This document shows positions 7,839 to 15,498 of a stretch of DNA of 32,177 nt, piece by piece. Position 1 is the first letter of the stretch. Each line of letters begins with the position of its first letter. The notes beneath the pieces were generated by a model, which saw nothing but the letters and a program-made list of their open reading frames with translations, ran no database searches and had not been told where the DNA came from. The position numbers and the translations under genes are program-made. The stretch comes from an uncultured Bacilli bacterium (GTDB taxonomy: Bacteria; Bacillota_I; Bacilli_A; RF39; UBA660): assembly GCA_944359085.1 (NCBI GenBank), contig CALVSQ010000014.1, positions 1 to 32,177 of the forward strand. Reading direction: 5' to 3'.

Positions 7839-8486
7839 ATGAAAAAGAAAATACTTTTTATTACAATAATTATTTTTATAATATTCTTGATTTTGTATTT
7901 TCTTTATATTTTTAATTATATTCCTCATAAAAAATATTCTAATTATTATTTTGATATTGAAAACTATACAAGTGATTTTGATATGGATAAAGATGGGATA
8001 GATGATCAAACTGATATATTAAATAGTGTAAGAGAATATATCAGTACTAAACCTAAATATAAAAGTAAATATTATGCTAATGGTTATCCAGATGATGGAT
8101 ATGGTACTTGTGTTGATGTAGTTGCTTTCGGTCTTTTAAATGCAGGTTATGATTTAATGAAGTTAGTTAATGAAGATATAAAACTAAATAAAGAACAATA
8201 CAATATTGATGTAATTGACAAAAATATTGATTTTAGAAGGGTTGATAATTTAAAAATATTTTTCAAAAATAACGCTATATCTTTAACTTTAGATGTTAAT
8301 GATATAAAAAATTGGCAAGGTGGGGATATTATTATATTTGAAAATCATATTGGAATTATATCAAATAATAGAAATAAAAAAGGAATACCGTTTGTGATTC
8401 ATCATGCTAGTAAATACCAATTATATTATGAAGAAGATATATTAGAACATAGAAATGACATCGTAGGTCATTATAGAATGAGTTAG
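7839..8486 (+). CDS. DUF1287-like membrane-anchored papain-fold protein
   Basis: A 215-residue protein with an N-terminal signal-anchor (~4-26). Residues 46-56 contain D-x-D-x-D-G-x-D, a calcium-loop pattern like EF-hand or thrombospondin-3 repeats. The rest resembles DUF1287/NlpC-P60-like hydrolases: YGTCVDVVAFGLLNAGYD puts a candidate nucleophile Cys91 at a helix start, and GGDIIIFENHIGIIS supplies His170. The start follows TTGGAGG. Probable role is a cell-surface peptidase or amidase; the substrate is unknown. The flavodoxin gene begins 8 bases later. Confidence 0.7.
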   Translation: MKKKILFITIIIFIIFLILYFLYIFNYIPHKKYSNYYFDIENYTSDFDMDKDGIDDQTDILNSVREYISTKPKYKSKYYANGYPDDGYGTCVDVVAFGLLNAGYDLMKLVNEDIKLNKEQYNIDVIDKNIDFRRVDNLKIFFKNNAISLTLDVNDIKNWQGGDIIIFENHIGIISNNRNKKGIPFVIHHASKYQLYYEEDILEHRNDIVGHYRMS

Positions 8487-8494
8487 GTGATTAT

Positions 8495-8995
8495 ATGAAA
8501 GTAGCAATTATTTATTCAAGTATTACAGGAAATACTAAATTATTAGCTGAAACTATTAAAAGTGAAATAAAAGAAGAGATAGTTTATTTTGGTAAACCAA
8601 TAACTGAAGAAATTGATGCTGATATTTATTTTATTGGTTCTTGGACTAATAAAGGTGACGCATCAAATGATATTATTAATTTTTTAAAGAAATTAAAAAA
8701 TAAAAAAATAGCTTATTTTGGTACAGCAGGCTATGGTGGAAGTACAACTTATTATGACACTTTATTTAGTAGAGTAAAACAATACATTGATCATTCAAAT
8801 ACAATTTTAGGTAGCCTTTATTGTCAAGGAAAAATGCCAATACAATTTAAAGAACGATATATAAAAATGATAACTGAGAATCCAAATGACAAAAATTTAG
8901 AAGTAAGCCTTAAAAATTTTGAAGATGCTCTTACTCATCCAGATAAAAAAGATTTAGAAACCGTTAAAAATTGGACAAAAGAGATGTTAAGATAA
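8495..8995 (+). CDS. Flavodoxin-family protein
   Basis: A 166-residue protein. The N-terminal strand plus SSITGNT (8-14) is the FMN phosphate-binding loop of flavodoxins; IGSWTNKGDA and FGTAGYGGSTTYYD are the later FMN-contacting loops. TAGGTGATT supports the start. The C-terminal ~40 residues extend beyond the usual short-chain flavodoxin with a predicted helical segment. It is an FMN electron carrier or small NAD(P)H-quinone-type reductase of unknown partner, co-transcribed with the DUF1287 gene. Confidence 0.85.
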   Translation: MKVAIIYSSITGNTKLLAETIKSEIKEEIVYFGKPITEEIDADIYFIGSWTNKGDASNDIINFLKKLKNKKIAYFGTAGYGGSTTYYDTLFSRVKQYIDHSNTILGSLYCQGKMPIQFKERYIKMITENPNDKNLEVSLKNFEDALTHPDKKDLETVKNWTKEMLR

Positions 8996-9046
8996 CACTT
9001 TTGAGATAATTATTCTTTTATTTTAAAAATAGAAAGGAAAATAAAA

Positions 9047-9400
9047 ATGATTTATGAATTAAAATTACAACCAAGATATTATAATTACATGTTAAACGGA
9101 ACCAAGAGAATTGAATTAAGATTATATGATGAAAAAAGAAAAAATATTAAATTAGGTGATACTATAAAATTTTTGAAAGAGCCTGATTTAAATGAATCAT
9201 TTGATACTAAAGTTGTTGGCTTATTAAGACATAATTCATTTGAAGAATTAATTAGTGATTTTGATATTACTATTTTAGCAGATATTTCTATGTCAAAAGA
9301 TGAACTTCTAAATGAACTTGAAAAATTTTATCCAAAAGATAAACAAGAAAAATATGGTGTTTTAGGTATTAGAATAGATATTAGAAAAGAGTTTAGATAA
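9047..9400 (+). CDS. ASCH-domain protein
   Basis: A 117-residue protein of typical ASCH length. It opens with LKLQPRYYNYMLNGTKRIELRLYDEKR, the ASCH-type pattern in which a G-x-K-x-x-E-x-R loop contributes the conserved Lys and Glu, then LGDTIKF, a conserved strand of the PUA-like fold. The ASCH superfamily is linked to RNA binding or RNA/nucleoside processing (some members are amidohydrolases). AGAAAGG supports the start. It is two bases upstream of the DUF3592 membrane gene. A second ASCH protein lies at 21161. The substrate is unknown. Confidence 0.8.
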   Translation: MIYELKLQPRYYNYMLNGTKRIELRLYDEKRKNIKLGDTIKFLKEPDLNESFDTKVVGLLRHNSFEELISDFDITILADISMSKDELLNELEKFYPKDKQEKYGVLGIRIDIRKEFR

Positions 9401-9402
9401 TA

Positions 9403-10416
9403 ATGAATAAAAAATATGAATTAATATATAAATTAATAGCTGAATTAGTTATTATGGGATTTTTCTTATTTTCTTTTATAAGTAATAATATTTTTATTAA
9501 TTTTATGTTTATCCCTTTTATAATTTGTATATCGGGTGATGTTGTAAAAAATATACTTTTATTAAAAGGAGAAAACGTAAACAATAGACTATTTGAAAAA
9601 ATATTTATTATAGGAATTTTATCATTTGTTTTTCTATTTTTAATATTATGGACAGGATTATCTATTTTAAGTAAAGATTACTCATTAATAATAGTATCTA
9701 TTCCTTTTTGGATAATTGGTATTTTTTTAGTAAGAAAAAAATTATTTGGAAAAGAAACTAAGTTATTTAAAAAATTTAATTTTAAACAAATATTTCCTTA
9801 TTTATTTTTAAGTTTATTTATTTTAATTGGAATTGTTATGTTATATTTTGGAATAAGTAATTCATTTAGAAATTTAAGTAAGACTAGTAATTATATAGAA
9901 ACTATTGGGTATTTTGTTGATCATGAAATATATAATAGTGATGAAGATGGAACTACTTATAAATTGATATATTCTTATAATGTTAATAATAAAGAATATA
10001 CTGTTTCAACTGATTATGGAACTAATATGATTCCAAAAGAAGGTAGTAGTAGAATTATTAAATATAATCCATCTAATCCTAGCGAAGCAATTATATCAGG
10101 TGGTAGTAGTGAAATAGTTTTATTATTAATTGGAATTATGTTTACAATGATTCCATTTGTTATATTTATAAATATGTCTCCTAAAATTAAAGAAAAATTA
10201 GATAATCTAAATTTTAATGTGACAACATTATTAATAGGGATCGTATTTTTAATAATTGGTTTTATGGCTTTATATATGATGACAGGTACATTTTCTATTA
10301 TAGAAATGTATAAATCATTTAGTTTAAATTATTTAATACCATATTTAATTTTATTAATGTTTATAATTGTAGGAATTTTATTAATTATAGGAAGTTTTAA
10401 AAGAAATAGTGAATAA
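9403..10416 (+). CDS. DUF3592-containing membrane protein
   Basis: A 337-residue protein with about eight hydrophobic helices: four in the N-terminal 165 residues and more after residue 235. Between them an extracytoplasmic stretch (~165-230) reads GYFVDHEIY, YKLIYSYNVNNKEYTVS and IKYNPSNPSEAII, the signature of DUF3592 domains. The AAGAG in the end of the ASCH gene serves as ribosome binding site, so the two are coupled. Function unknown. Confidence 0.75.
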   Translation: MNKKYELIYKLIAELVIMGFFLFSFISNNIFINFMFIPFIICISGDVVKNILLLKGENVNNRLFEKIFIIGILSFVFLFLILWTGLSILSKDYSLIIVSIPFWIIGIFLVRKKLFGKETKLFKKFNFKQIFPYLFLSLFILIGIVMLYFGISNSFRNLSKTSNYIETIGYFVDHEIYNSDEDGTTYKLIYSYNVNNKEYTVSTDYGTNMIPKEGSSRIIKYNPSNPSEAIISGGSSEIVLLLIGIMFTMIPFVIFINMSPKIKEKLDNLNFNVTTLLIGIVFLIIGFMALYMMTGTFSIIEMYKSFSLNYLIPYLILLMFIIVGILLIIGSFKRNSE

Positions 10417-10455
10417 TTTTATAATTTATCCGCAAATTAAAATTGGAGGGAATTT

Positions 10456-10845
10456 ATAGATAAAAACGAAATTAATGTATTAGATGAATTAAATAAAGGT
10501 GCTTGTATGGGAATGGATGCGATTCATTTTATATTAGATAAAGTAGAAGATGAAAAATTAAAAAATGTTTTAAAAGAATAATATGAAAAATATAAATCTA
10601 TATTTAGTAAAATAAATGAATTATATCCTGGTGCTAAAGAACCACATGAAACAAATGCAATTAATAAAGCTTTAACTTGGTATGGAGTTGAAATGAAAAC
10701 TCTTATGGATAATAGTTCTTCTAAAATAATTGAGGGAAGAAAATTATTAAATCATAAAGAAATTGATGGAAAAGTTCACAAATTAGTTCAAGAATATGTT
10801 GCTATGCAAGAGGATTCAGTAGAAAAATTAAAAAAATTTTTATAG
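10456..10845 (+). pseudogene. Decayed ferritin-like/helical protein gene
   Basis: A reading frame of ~130 codons follows a good Shine-Dalgarno (TTGGAGGGAA), but the start position carries ATA (10456-10458) instead of ATG, and TAA at 10579-10581 interrupts it; it ends at TAG 10843. Conceptual protein: ELNKGACMGMDAIHFILDK, then after the stop YEKYKSIFSKINELYPGAKE, KALTWYGVEMKTLMDNSS, IIEGRKLLNHKEIDG and LVQEYVAMQEDSVEKLKKFL. This resembles a family of small helical, ferritin-like (DUF2383-type) proteins of Bacillota; from memory intact members have extra residues between the DNSS and IIEG segments, so a small internal deletion is likely. Two independent lesions argue for true decay. Confidence 0.7.
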
Positions 10846-10886
10846 AATAATTTATATTAAAAGTAATAAAATATAATGGTGATATA

Positions 10887-11342
10887 ATGAAAATTAATTT
10901 TAAATCTTTATTATTATGTATCGTTATTACTTTTTTTATTGGCAGTTTCTTTGCTTTGTTTATAGGCAGTAATTCATATAGTGATTTAAATAAAGCTATT
11001 GATGTTCCAGGTTATATTTTTTCAATTGTTTGGAGTATTTTATATTTATTAATGGGAATATCATTATACATTATTTATGAAAGTTATGGATATAATAAGA
11101 AAAATGCGATAAAAATCTATTTTTTACAATTATTAGTTAATTCTTTTTGGACTTTAATATTTTTTGGATTTAAATTATATTTATTAGGTTTTATTTGGAT
11201 TTTATTGTTGATAGTATTAGTTATTATTATGATCATTAAATTTTATAATATTAATAAATTAGCAGGTTTAATGAATATTCCATATTTATTTTGGTTAATT
11301 TTTGCTGGATTTTTAAATTTATCAATAGTTATTTTAAATTAG
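10887..11342 (+). CDS. tspO: TspO/MBR-family membrane protein
   Basis: A 151-residue, five-helix membrane protein, the usual TspO length. Conserved features are PGYIFSIVWSILYLLMGISLYIIYES (the P-x-x-x-F-x-x-W-x-x-L-Y-x-x-M-G pattern), FLQLLVNSFWTLIFFG, and YLFWLIFAGFLNLSIVILN. TspO proteins bind porphyrins and related ligands; the bacterial role varies (stress, tetrapyrrole regulation). The start follows AATGGTGATATA. It stands alone between a pseudogene and spoIVB. Confidence 0.8.
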   Translation: MKINFKSLLLCIVITFFIGSFFALFIGSNSYSDLNKAIDVPGYIFSIVWSILYLLMGISLYIIYESYGYNKKNAIKIYFLQLLVNSFWTLIFFGFKLYLLGFIWILLLIVLVIIMIIKFYNINKLAGLMNIPYLFWLIFAGFLNLSIVILN

Positions 11343-11418
11343 AAATTATTGTAAATTATAAATGATTGTTTTTAGAGAATAATATAAATGTAGTCTATGT
11401 TAGAAAAGGAGATGTCTG

Positions 11419-12381
11419 ATGTTTAAAAAAGCATTTCTTTTCTTTCTTCTACTTATTCCTTCTATTGCTTTAGCTTATTCAGACTACGTTTATGTTGGCG
11501 GTGAAAACATCGGTATTGAATTAAAAGCAGATGGTGTTTTAATTGTTGGCTTTTACAAAGTAAATGATTCTTATATTGCTAGTGATGCTGGATTAAAAAT
11601 AGGAGATAGAATAGTTTCAATTAATAATCAAGAAATTAATTCTATTTATGATTTAACTAATCAAATTAAATTAAGCAATGGTAATATAAATATTACTTAT
11701 GTAAGAGATAATGAAACTAAGACAACTGCTTTAACCTTACCAAAAGAAAATGATACCTATAAAACTGGTATTTATGTAAAAGATAGTATTACAGGTATTG
11801 GAACATTAACTTATGTTGATCCTAATACAAAACTATTTGGAGCATTAGGTCACGAAATAATTGATAGTAGAACTGGTCAAATTTTAAGTATTTCTGGTGG
11901 TAGTATATATGATTCAACAGTTACTGATATTGAACCAAGTTCTAATGGTGTACCAGGTGAAAAGAATGCTCAAATAGATACAGAAAGTATTAATGGTACA
12001 ATATTTGAAAATACTATAAAAGGGATATTTGGTAATTATACAGATGATTTCGATGATTCAAAACTTTATAAAGTTGCTAAGCCTGATGAAATAAAAAAAG
12101 GGAAAGCTAAAATTTTAACTGTTTTAGAAGATGATGTAGTAAAAGAATATGAAATTGAAATTACTAAAATAAGTAAAAATCAAGATACTAAAAACATATC
12201 ATTTAAGATAACAGATTCTGAATTACTTCAAAAAACAAATGGTATAGTGCAGGGGATGAGTGGTTCGCCTATTATTCAAGATGACTACATAATAGGTGCG
12301 GTTACCCATGTCGTTGTTGATAATCCACATAAAGGTTATGGTATATTTATTACTAGTATGTTAGAAGAAGGAGAAAACTAA
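11419..12381 (+). CDS. spoIVB: SpoIVB-type S55 serine peptidase
   Basis: A 320-residue exported protease. It has a signal peptide (1-19), a PDZ domain (~28-110, with DAGLKIGDRIVSINNQEI) and a peptidase S55 domain. Candidate triad: His145 in GALGHEI, Ser281 in GMSGSPII and Asp266 in KITDSELL; the 15-residue Asp-Ser spacing matches B. subtilis SpoIVB. In that organism SpoIVB is made in the forespore and triggers sigma-K activation. This copy is about 100 residues shorter than B. subtilis SpoIVB. AAAGGAGATG supports the start. spo0A, often next door in other Bacillota, is not present here. A terminator follows. Confidence 0.9.
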   Translation: MFKKAFLFFLLLIPSIALAYSDYVYVGGENIGIELKADGVLIVGFYKVNDSYIASDAGLKIGDRIVSINNQEINSIYDLTNQIKLSNGNINITYVRDNETKTTALTLPKENDTYKTGIYVKDSITGIGTLTYVDPNTKLFGALGHEIIDSRTGQILSISGGSIYDSTVTDIEPSSNGVPGEKNAQIDTESINGTIFENTIKGIFGNYTDDFDDSKLYKVAKPDEIKKGKAKILTVLEDDVVKEYEIEITKISKNQDTKNISFKITDSELLQKTNGIVQGMSGSPIIQDDYIIGAVTHVVVDNPHKGYGIFITSMLEEGEN

Positions 12382-12400
12382 GAGGATATTTCCTCTTTTT
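12380..12400 (+). terminator. Rho-independent terminator of spoIVB
   Basis: AAGAGGA / TCCTCTT with a TATT loop and T tail, starting within the stop codon. The same AGAGGA/TCCTCT stem recurs in the duplicated terminator flanking the IS1182 element. Confidence 0.8.
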
Positions 12401-12501
12401 AGTATAAATAATTAAATAACTTGATTTTTTTTAAAATATAGGTTATAAATATTTATATATAATTTTTAGTTTTTGTACTAAAATATAAGGAGAATTTAAT
12501 T

Positions 12502-12828
12502 ATGGATATAAAAGAATTTTATGGCATTGGTATTATAGAAGTTTTTTGGAGATATGATGAATTTACTGAAGATTGGAAAAAAGCTTTTATAGAAATATAT
12601 ATTCCAAAAAATGAAGGATTTAATTATGGAGAGCAATATTGTATTAAATATTCTTTTTTAAATAATAATATTGTTGTTGATGAAGAAATATTTGAATCAT
12701 CTAAATTAAATTTATCTTATAAAAAAATAAATGAAAATTTATATGATGTCTATATTTTAGACGAAAAACATAGATTTAATAAAGCTCAATTATTATATTT
12801 AATAGATATTATAAATAAGAAAAATTAA
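12502..12828 (+). CDS. Hypothetical acidic protein
   Basis: A 108-residue soluble protein with no signal peptide, transmembrane segment or motif I recognise. It has many aromatic and acidic residues and alternating hydrophobics (IIEVFWRYDEFTEDW, AFIEIYIPKNEGF) that suggest a mostly beta fold, ending in a short basic helix. ATAAGGAG is well placed before the ATG. It is monocistronic. It may lie near an old recombination site, because the IS1182 element begins 176 bases downstream. Confidence 0.6.
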   Translation: MDIKEFYGIGIIEVFWRYDEFTEDWKKAFIEIYIPKNEGFNYGEQYCIKYSFLNNNIVVDEEIFESSKLNLSYKKINENLYDVYILDEKHRFNKAQLLYLIDIINKKN

Positions 12829-12983
12829 TAATATTTTTCATTATGTTATAATAAGATTGTAGAGATTTTATAAAAAAATAAAATAAGAAATATAATAATG
12901 TCAGAACTGGTTGGAAAATAATTAAAATATTGAATTTGTGCTTATGAAAAAAATATATAAGTGAAGAAAAACACAATAAATTA
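12829..12983. other. AT-rich intergenic segment without a recognisable gene
   Basis: About 155 bases between the hypothetical gene and the palindrome flanking the IS1182 element. Only short open stretches are seen (MSELVGK and MKKIYK peptides) without family resemblance. A TATAAT-like hexamer lies at 12848. I see no supported gene or RNA here. Confidence 0.4.
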
Positions 12984-13004
12984 AAAAGAGGATAATCCTC
13001 TTTT
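12984..13004. repeat. Left copy of 21-bp palindromic target duplication (terminator stem)
   Basis: Perfect 9-bp stem AAAAGAGGA / TCCTCTTTT around a TAA loop, directly abutting the left inverted repeat of the IS1182 element. An identical 21-bp copy abuts the right end at 14668-14688. Confidence 0.85.
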
Positions 13005-13021
13005 CAGACTGTTGACAAATA
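13005..13021. repeat. Left terminal inverted repeat of the IS1182 element
   Basis: The 17-mer CAGACTGTTGACAAATA, exactly complementary to 14651-14667. Confidence 0.9.
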
Positions 13022-13072
13022 AATTTTGTTAATAGTCTTTTTATTTTAAAAATAATTTGATATAATAAATAT

Positions 13073-13126
13073 GTAAGGTTGCTTTTATATTCCAAAAATA
13101 AAGCTTACGAAACCTTACTTTTTTTG
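13073..13126 (+). terminator. Terminator-like hairpin inside the IS left end
   Basis: GTAAGGTT (13073-13080) pairs with AACCTTAC (13111-13118), and the inner GCTTTTA can pair with TAAAGC; seven Ts follow. It lies upstream of the transposase -10 box, so it would stop transcription entering from the flank, a known way of limiting transposase expression in insertion sequences. Confidence 0.55.
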
Positions 13127-13143
13127 TAAAAAAATGGTATAAT
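13115..13143 (+). promoter_or_regulatory. Predicted transposase promoter
   Basis: TTACTT and TATAAT are spaced 17 bases, 33 bases before the transposase ATG. The -35 box overlaps the terminator-like stem just upstream. Confidence 0.45.
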
Positions 13144-13176
13144 TATTATGGAATATAAAGAAAAGTAAGTGATTAT

Positions 13177-14574
13177 ATGGCAATGACAAAAAGACCAAAA
13201 AGACAATATTGTAGTGAAATAGTAAATTTAGAAGATATGGTACCACAAGACCATTTCTTAAGAGTAATAGAAAAATATTTTGATTGGAACTTTGTATATG
13301 AAGAAGTAGAAAAATTATATTCAAAAGTTGGACGTAAAAGTATCGATCCAGTAGTTTTAGTGAAAATTCATATACTAAAGTTCCTTTTTCATGAAGATAG
13401 TTTAAGAAGAACCTATGAGAATTTAAAATACAATAATTTATATAGATGGTTTATCGGATATAATTTATGTGAAGAAGTTCCAAATCATTCAACATACTCA
13501 CAAAACTATAAAAGAAAATTTTGTAAACTAGAAAAGGATTTATTACAAACAGTATTTGATAAAGTAATAGAATTATTAATAAATTATAACTGTTTAGATA
13601 TGACAGCGGTATATATAGATTCAACTCATACTAAAGCATCAGCCAATAAAAAGAAAAATCATAAGGAATTAATAAAAATAGAAGCAAAAAAATATCGAAA
13701 AGAATTAGATTTAGAGATAGCTTTAAAAGGATTACATGAGGAAGATTTAACAGAAGAAGAATATTTAGAAGAAGTAGAAAAAATATTAAAATGTAATGAA
13801 GAAGTTGATACAGAAGAAGTTATTGGAGAAAAAGAAGTAATAGTAAGTGATGTAGATAAAGATGCAGGAATGTTGTATAAAAGTGATAAAGAAAAAATGT
13901 TTGGATATAATACAAGTGTTATATGTGAAAACAACAACTATATTCTAACAGTAGATACAAACGGAAGTAATATTCATGATTCAGTTGCTTTTTATGATTC
14001 ATTTAAAAATTTAATTAATCACTTTGATATATCTAATATAAAATATTTTGTAGGAGATGCAGCTTATTTAACAAATCATATATGTAAAATAATAATAGAT
14101 TTAGATATGATACCGGCTTTTCCATATACCAGAAAAGGATATAGAAAAAATTATTTAAAGAAATATGAATTTGTATATGATGAATATAATGATATTTATA
14201 TTTGTCCCAATGAAAAAGATTTAATACCAACAGGAAGAATAGATAAAAATGGATATAAAATATATAAAGCTAATGAACATGATTGTTCAAAATGTCCATT
14301 TAAAAATCAATGTACAAAAAGTAAATCAAAACAAATCTTAAGACATGTTTGGGAGGAATATAAAGAAATGACTAATGATTATAGACATCAGGATGATGTA
14401 AAAGAAGTATATAAGCAAAGGCCACAACATATTGAAAGAATCTTTGCTGATGGAAAAATGAAATATGGACTTAGAAGTACGTACTTTAGGACAAAAGAAA
14501 GGGTTCATCGAGAATTAACCCTTCTTTATGCGTGTATGAATTTGAAAAAGTTTGCATTACACCATTATGCATAG
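13177..14574 (+). CDS. IS1182-family DDE transposase
   Basis: A 465-residue transposase, full length for the family. The N-terminus is a DUF772-type domain (NLEDMVPQDHFLRVIEKYFDW; LVKIHILKFLFHEDSLRRTYEN). Candidate catalytic acids are Asp in YIDSTHTKASANK, Asp in YFVGDAAYL and Glu in HIERIFADGKMKYGL. A Cys cluster (CSKCPFKNQC) precedes the last. A Glu/Lys-rich insertion (~residues 165-225) separates the first motif from the rest. The start follows AAGTAAGTGATTAT. No frameshift, so the element is likely active. Confidence 0.9.
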   Translation: MAMTKRPKRQYCSEIVNLEDMVPQDHFLRVIEKYFDWNFVYEEVEKLYSKVGRKSIDPVVLVKIHILKFLFHEDSLRRTYENLKYNNLYRWFIGYNLCEEVPNHSTYSQNYKRKFCKLEKDLLQTVFDKVIELLINYNCLDMTAVYIDSTHTKASANKKKNHKELIKIEAKKYRKELDLEIALKGLHEEDLTEEEYLEEVEKILKCNEEVDTEEVIGEKEVIVSDVDKDAGMLYKSDKEKMFGYNTSVICENNNYILTVDTNGSNIHDSVAFYDSFKNLINHFDISNIKYFVGDAAYLTNHICKIIIDLDMIPAFPYTRKGYRKNYLKKYEFVYDEYNDIYICPNEKDLIPTGRIDKNGYKIYKANEHDCSKCPFKNQCTKSKSKQILRHVWEEYKEMTNDYRHQDDVKEVYKQRPQHIERIFADGKMKYGLRSTYFRTKERVHRELTLLYACMNLKKFALHHYA

Positions 14575-14650
14575 TATAGAAATATACTATAATTTTATTG
14601 ATATAACTATATTTTTACAAAAAAAAGACAAATAAGTCATTTTATAGACC

Positions 14651-14667
14651 TATTTGTCAACAGTCTG
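14651..14667. repeat. Right terminal inverted repeat of the IS1182 element
   Basis: Exact reverse complement of the left 17-mer, ending directly at the right copy of the palindromic duplication. Confidence 0.9.
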
Positions 14668-14688
14668 AAAAGAGGATAATCCTCTTTT
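14668..14688. terminator. Right copy of palindromic duplication; terminator of the minus-strand small gene
   Basis: Identical to 12984-13004. On the minus strand it starts at the stop codon of the 29-aa gene and ends in a T run, so it is that gene's rho-independent terminator; the symmetric T/A tails make it bidirectional. The element inserted here and duplicated it. Confidence 0.8.
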
Positions 14689-14777
14689 TAAATTAATACT
14701 AATGATGCTAATGTTGATATTACCATAATTGCTAACATAACAATAGCCATTATTTTTCCTACTTTTTCGTTCTTCAT
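14688..14777 (-). CDS. 29-residue single-helix membrane peptide (possible DUF4044)
   Basis: The minus strand reads ATG at 14777 through TAA at 14688. The product begins MKNEKVGKIMAIV, is basic at the N-terminus and then hydrophobic to the end (VISTLASLVLI). A good Shine-Dalgarno (AAGGTGATTAAG) precedes the ATG and a terminator starts at the stop codon, which together mark a real short gene. Length and layout resemble the small DUF4044 membrane proteins of Bacillota, but that match is from memory and weak. The gene diverges from spoIIM. The IS1182 element sits immediately after its stop. Confidence 0.6.
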   Translation of the reverse strand: MKNEKVGKIMAIVMLAIMVISTLASLVLI

Positions 14778-14863
14778 CTTAATCACCTTAATTAATTATA
14801 CTATATTTTTTGTAAAAAAGGAATATTTTTATTTAATTTTAATATCTTTAAATAGGTGAAAAT

Positions 14864-15475
14864 ATGGACAAACTAAAAATAAAAATAAATAAAAAAATAT
14901 TCGTGTTTTTATTCGTATTAATGTTGATGGGAATAATCGCTGGATCTATTTTCACAACAATTTTAAATAGTTCTGATAAAGAATTAGTGATTAATCATTT
15001 AAATGAGTTTATTGACAATATAAATAATAATAGATTAGATTATTTATTTGCTCTAAAAAACAATTTAATTACTAATATTAGTTATGTAATATTAATATGG
15101 TTATTAGGTATTTCTGTTATTGGATTGCCTATTATAATTATCATGTTTTTTACTAAATGTTTTATTCTGGGTTTTAGTGTTGGTGCTATTTTAACTACTT
15201 TTAAATTAAAAGGAATATTAGTAAGTTTAGTATATGTATTTCCGGGTCAAGTGATTAGTTTATTATTTTTATTATTACTAATGATGTATTCAATGAGTTT
15301 CACTTTTAAAATGATATATGCAATATTAAAAAAGAAGTCAATTGATTTTAAATTGATTATGAATAAATATTTTAAAATTTTATTAATTGTTTTAGGTGTT
15401 GTTATATTAATGAGTTTATATGACACTTATTTAATGCCAAGATTAATAAAACTTTTAATTCCTTTCATTATGTGA
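14864..15475 (+). CDS. spoIIM: Stage II sporulation protein M
   Basis: A 203-residue membrane protein with five or so hydrophobic helices, close to the B. subtilis SpoIIM length (~214). Conserved features are an N-terminal helix ending MGIIAGSIFTTIL, then a soluble loop, LFALKNNLITNISYVILIWLLGISVIGLPIIII, KCFILGFSVGAIL and GILVSLVYVFPGQVISL. SpoIIM joins SpoIID and SpoIIP in the septal peptidoglycan-degrading complex of engulfment. AATAGGTGAAAAT supports the start. It ends in TGA, so UGA is used as a stop here. mnmA begins 23 bases later. Confidence 0.85.
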   Translation: MDKLKIKINKKIFVFLFVLMLMGIIAGSIFTTILNSSDKELVINHLNEFIDNINNNRLDYLFALKNNLITNISYVILIWLLGISVIGLPIIIIMFFTKCFILGFSVGAILTTFKLKGILVSLVYVFPGQVISLLFLLLLMMYSMSFTFKMIYAILKKKSIDFKLIMNKYFKILLIVLGVVILMSLYDTYLMPRLIKLLIPFIM

Positions 15476-15498
15476 TATAATGTTTTCGGTGAAGACGT

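Larger units (their letters stand above)
13005..14667 (+). mobile_element. IS1182-family insertion sequence, intact
   Basis: The 1663-bp element is bounded by perfect 17-bp inverted repeats: CAGACTGTTGACAAATA at 13005-13021 and its reverse complement at 14651-14667. It carries one transposase gene and is flanked by a 21-bp direct repeat that is itself a terminator palindrome. All expected parts are intact, suggesting recent insertion. At the right end, GACAAATA (14630) and TATTTGTC (14651) can also pair, giving a hairpin that includes the terminal repeat. Confidence 0.9.

Noticed and set aside
12829-12983. Possible small RNA between the orphan gene and the IS1182 element
   Set aside because: Only a TATAAT-like hexamer was seen, with no clear -35 box or structure of its own apart from the shared terminator.
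13659-13937. Serine-rich minus-strand ORF inside the transposase
   Set aside because: It is the antisense shadow of the Glu/Lys-rich part of the transposase and has no ribosome site.
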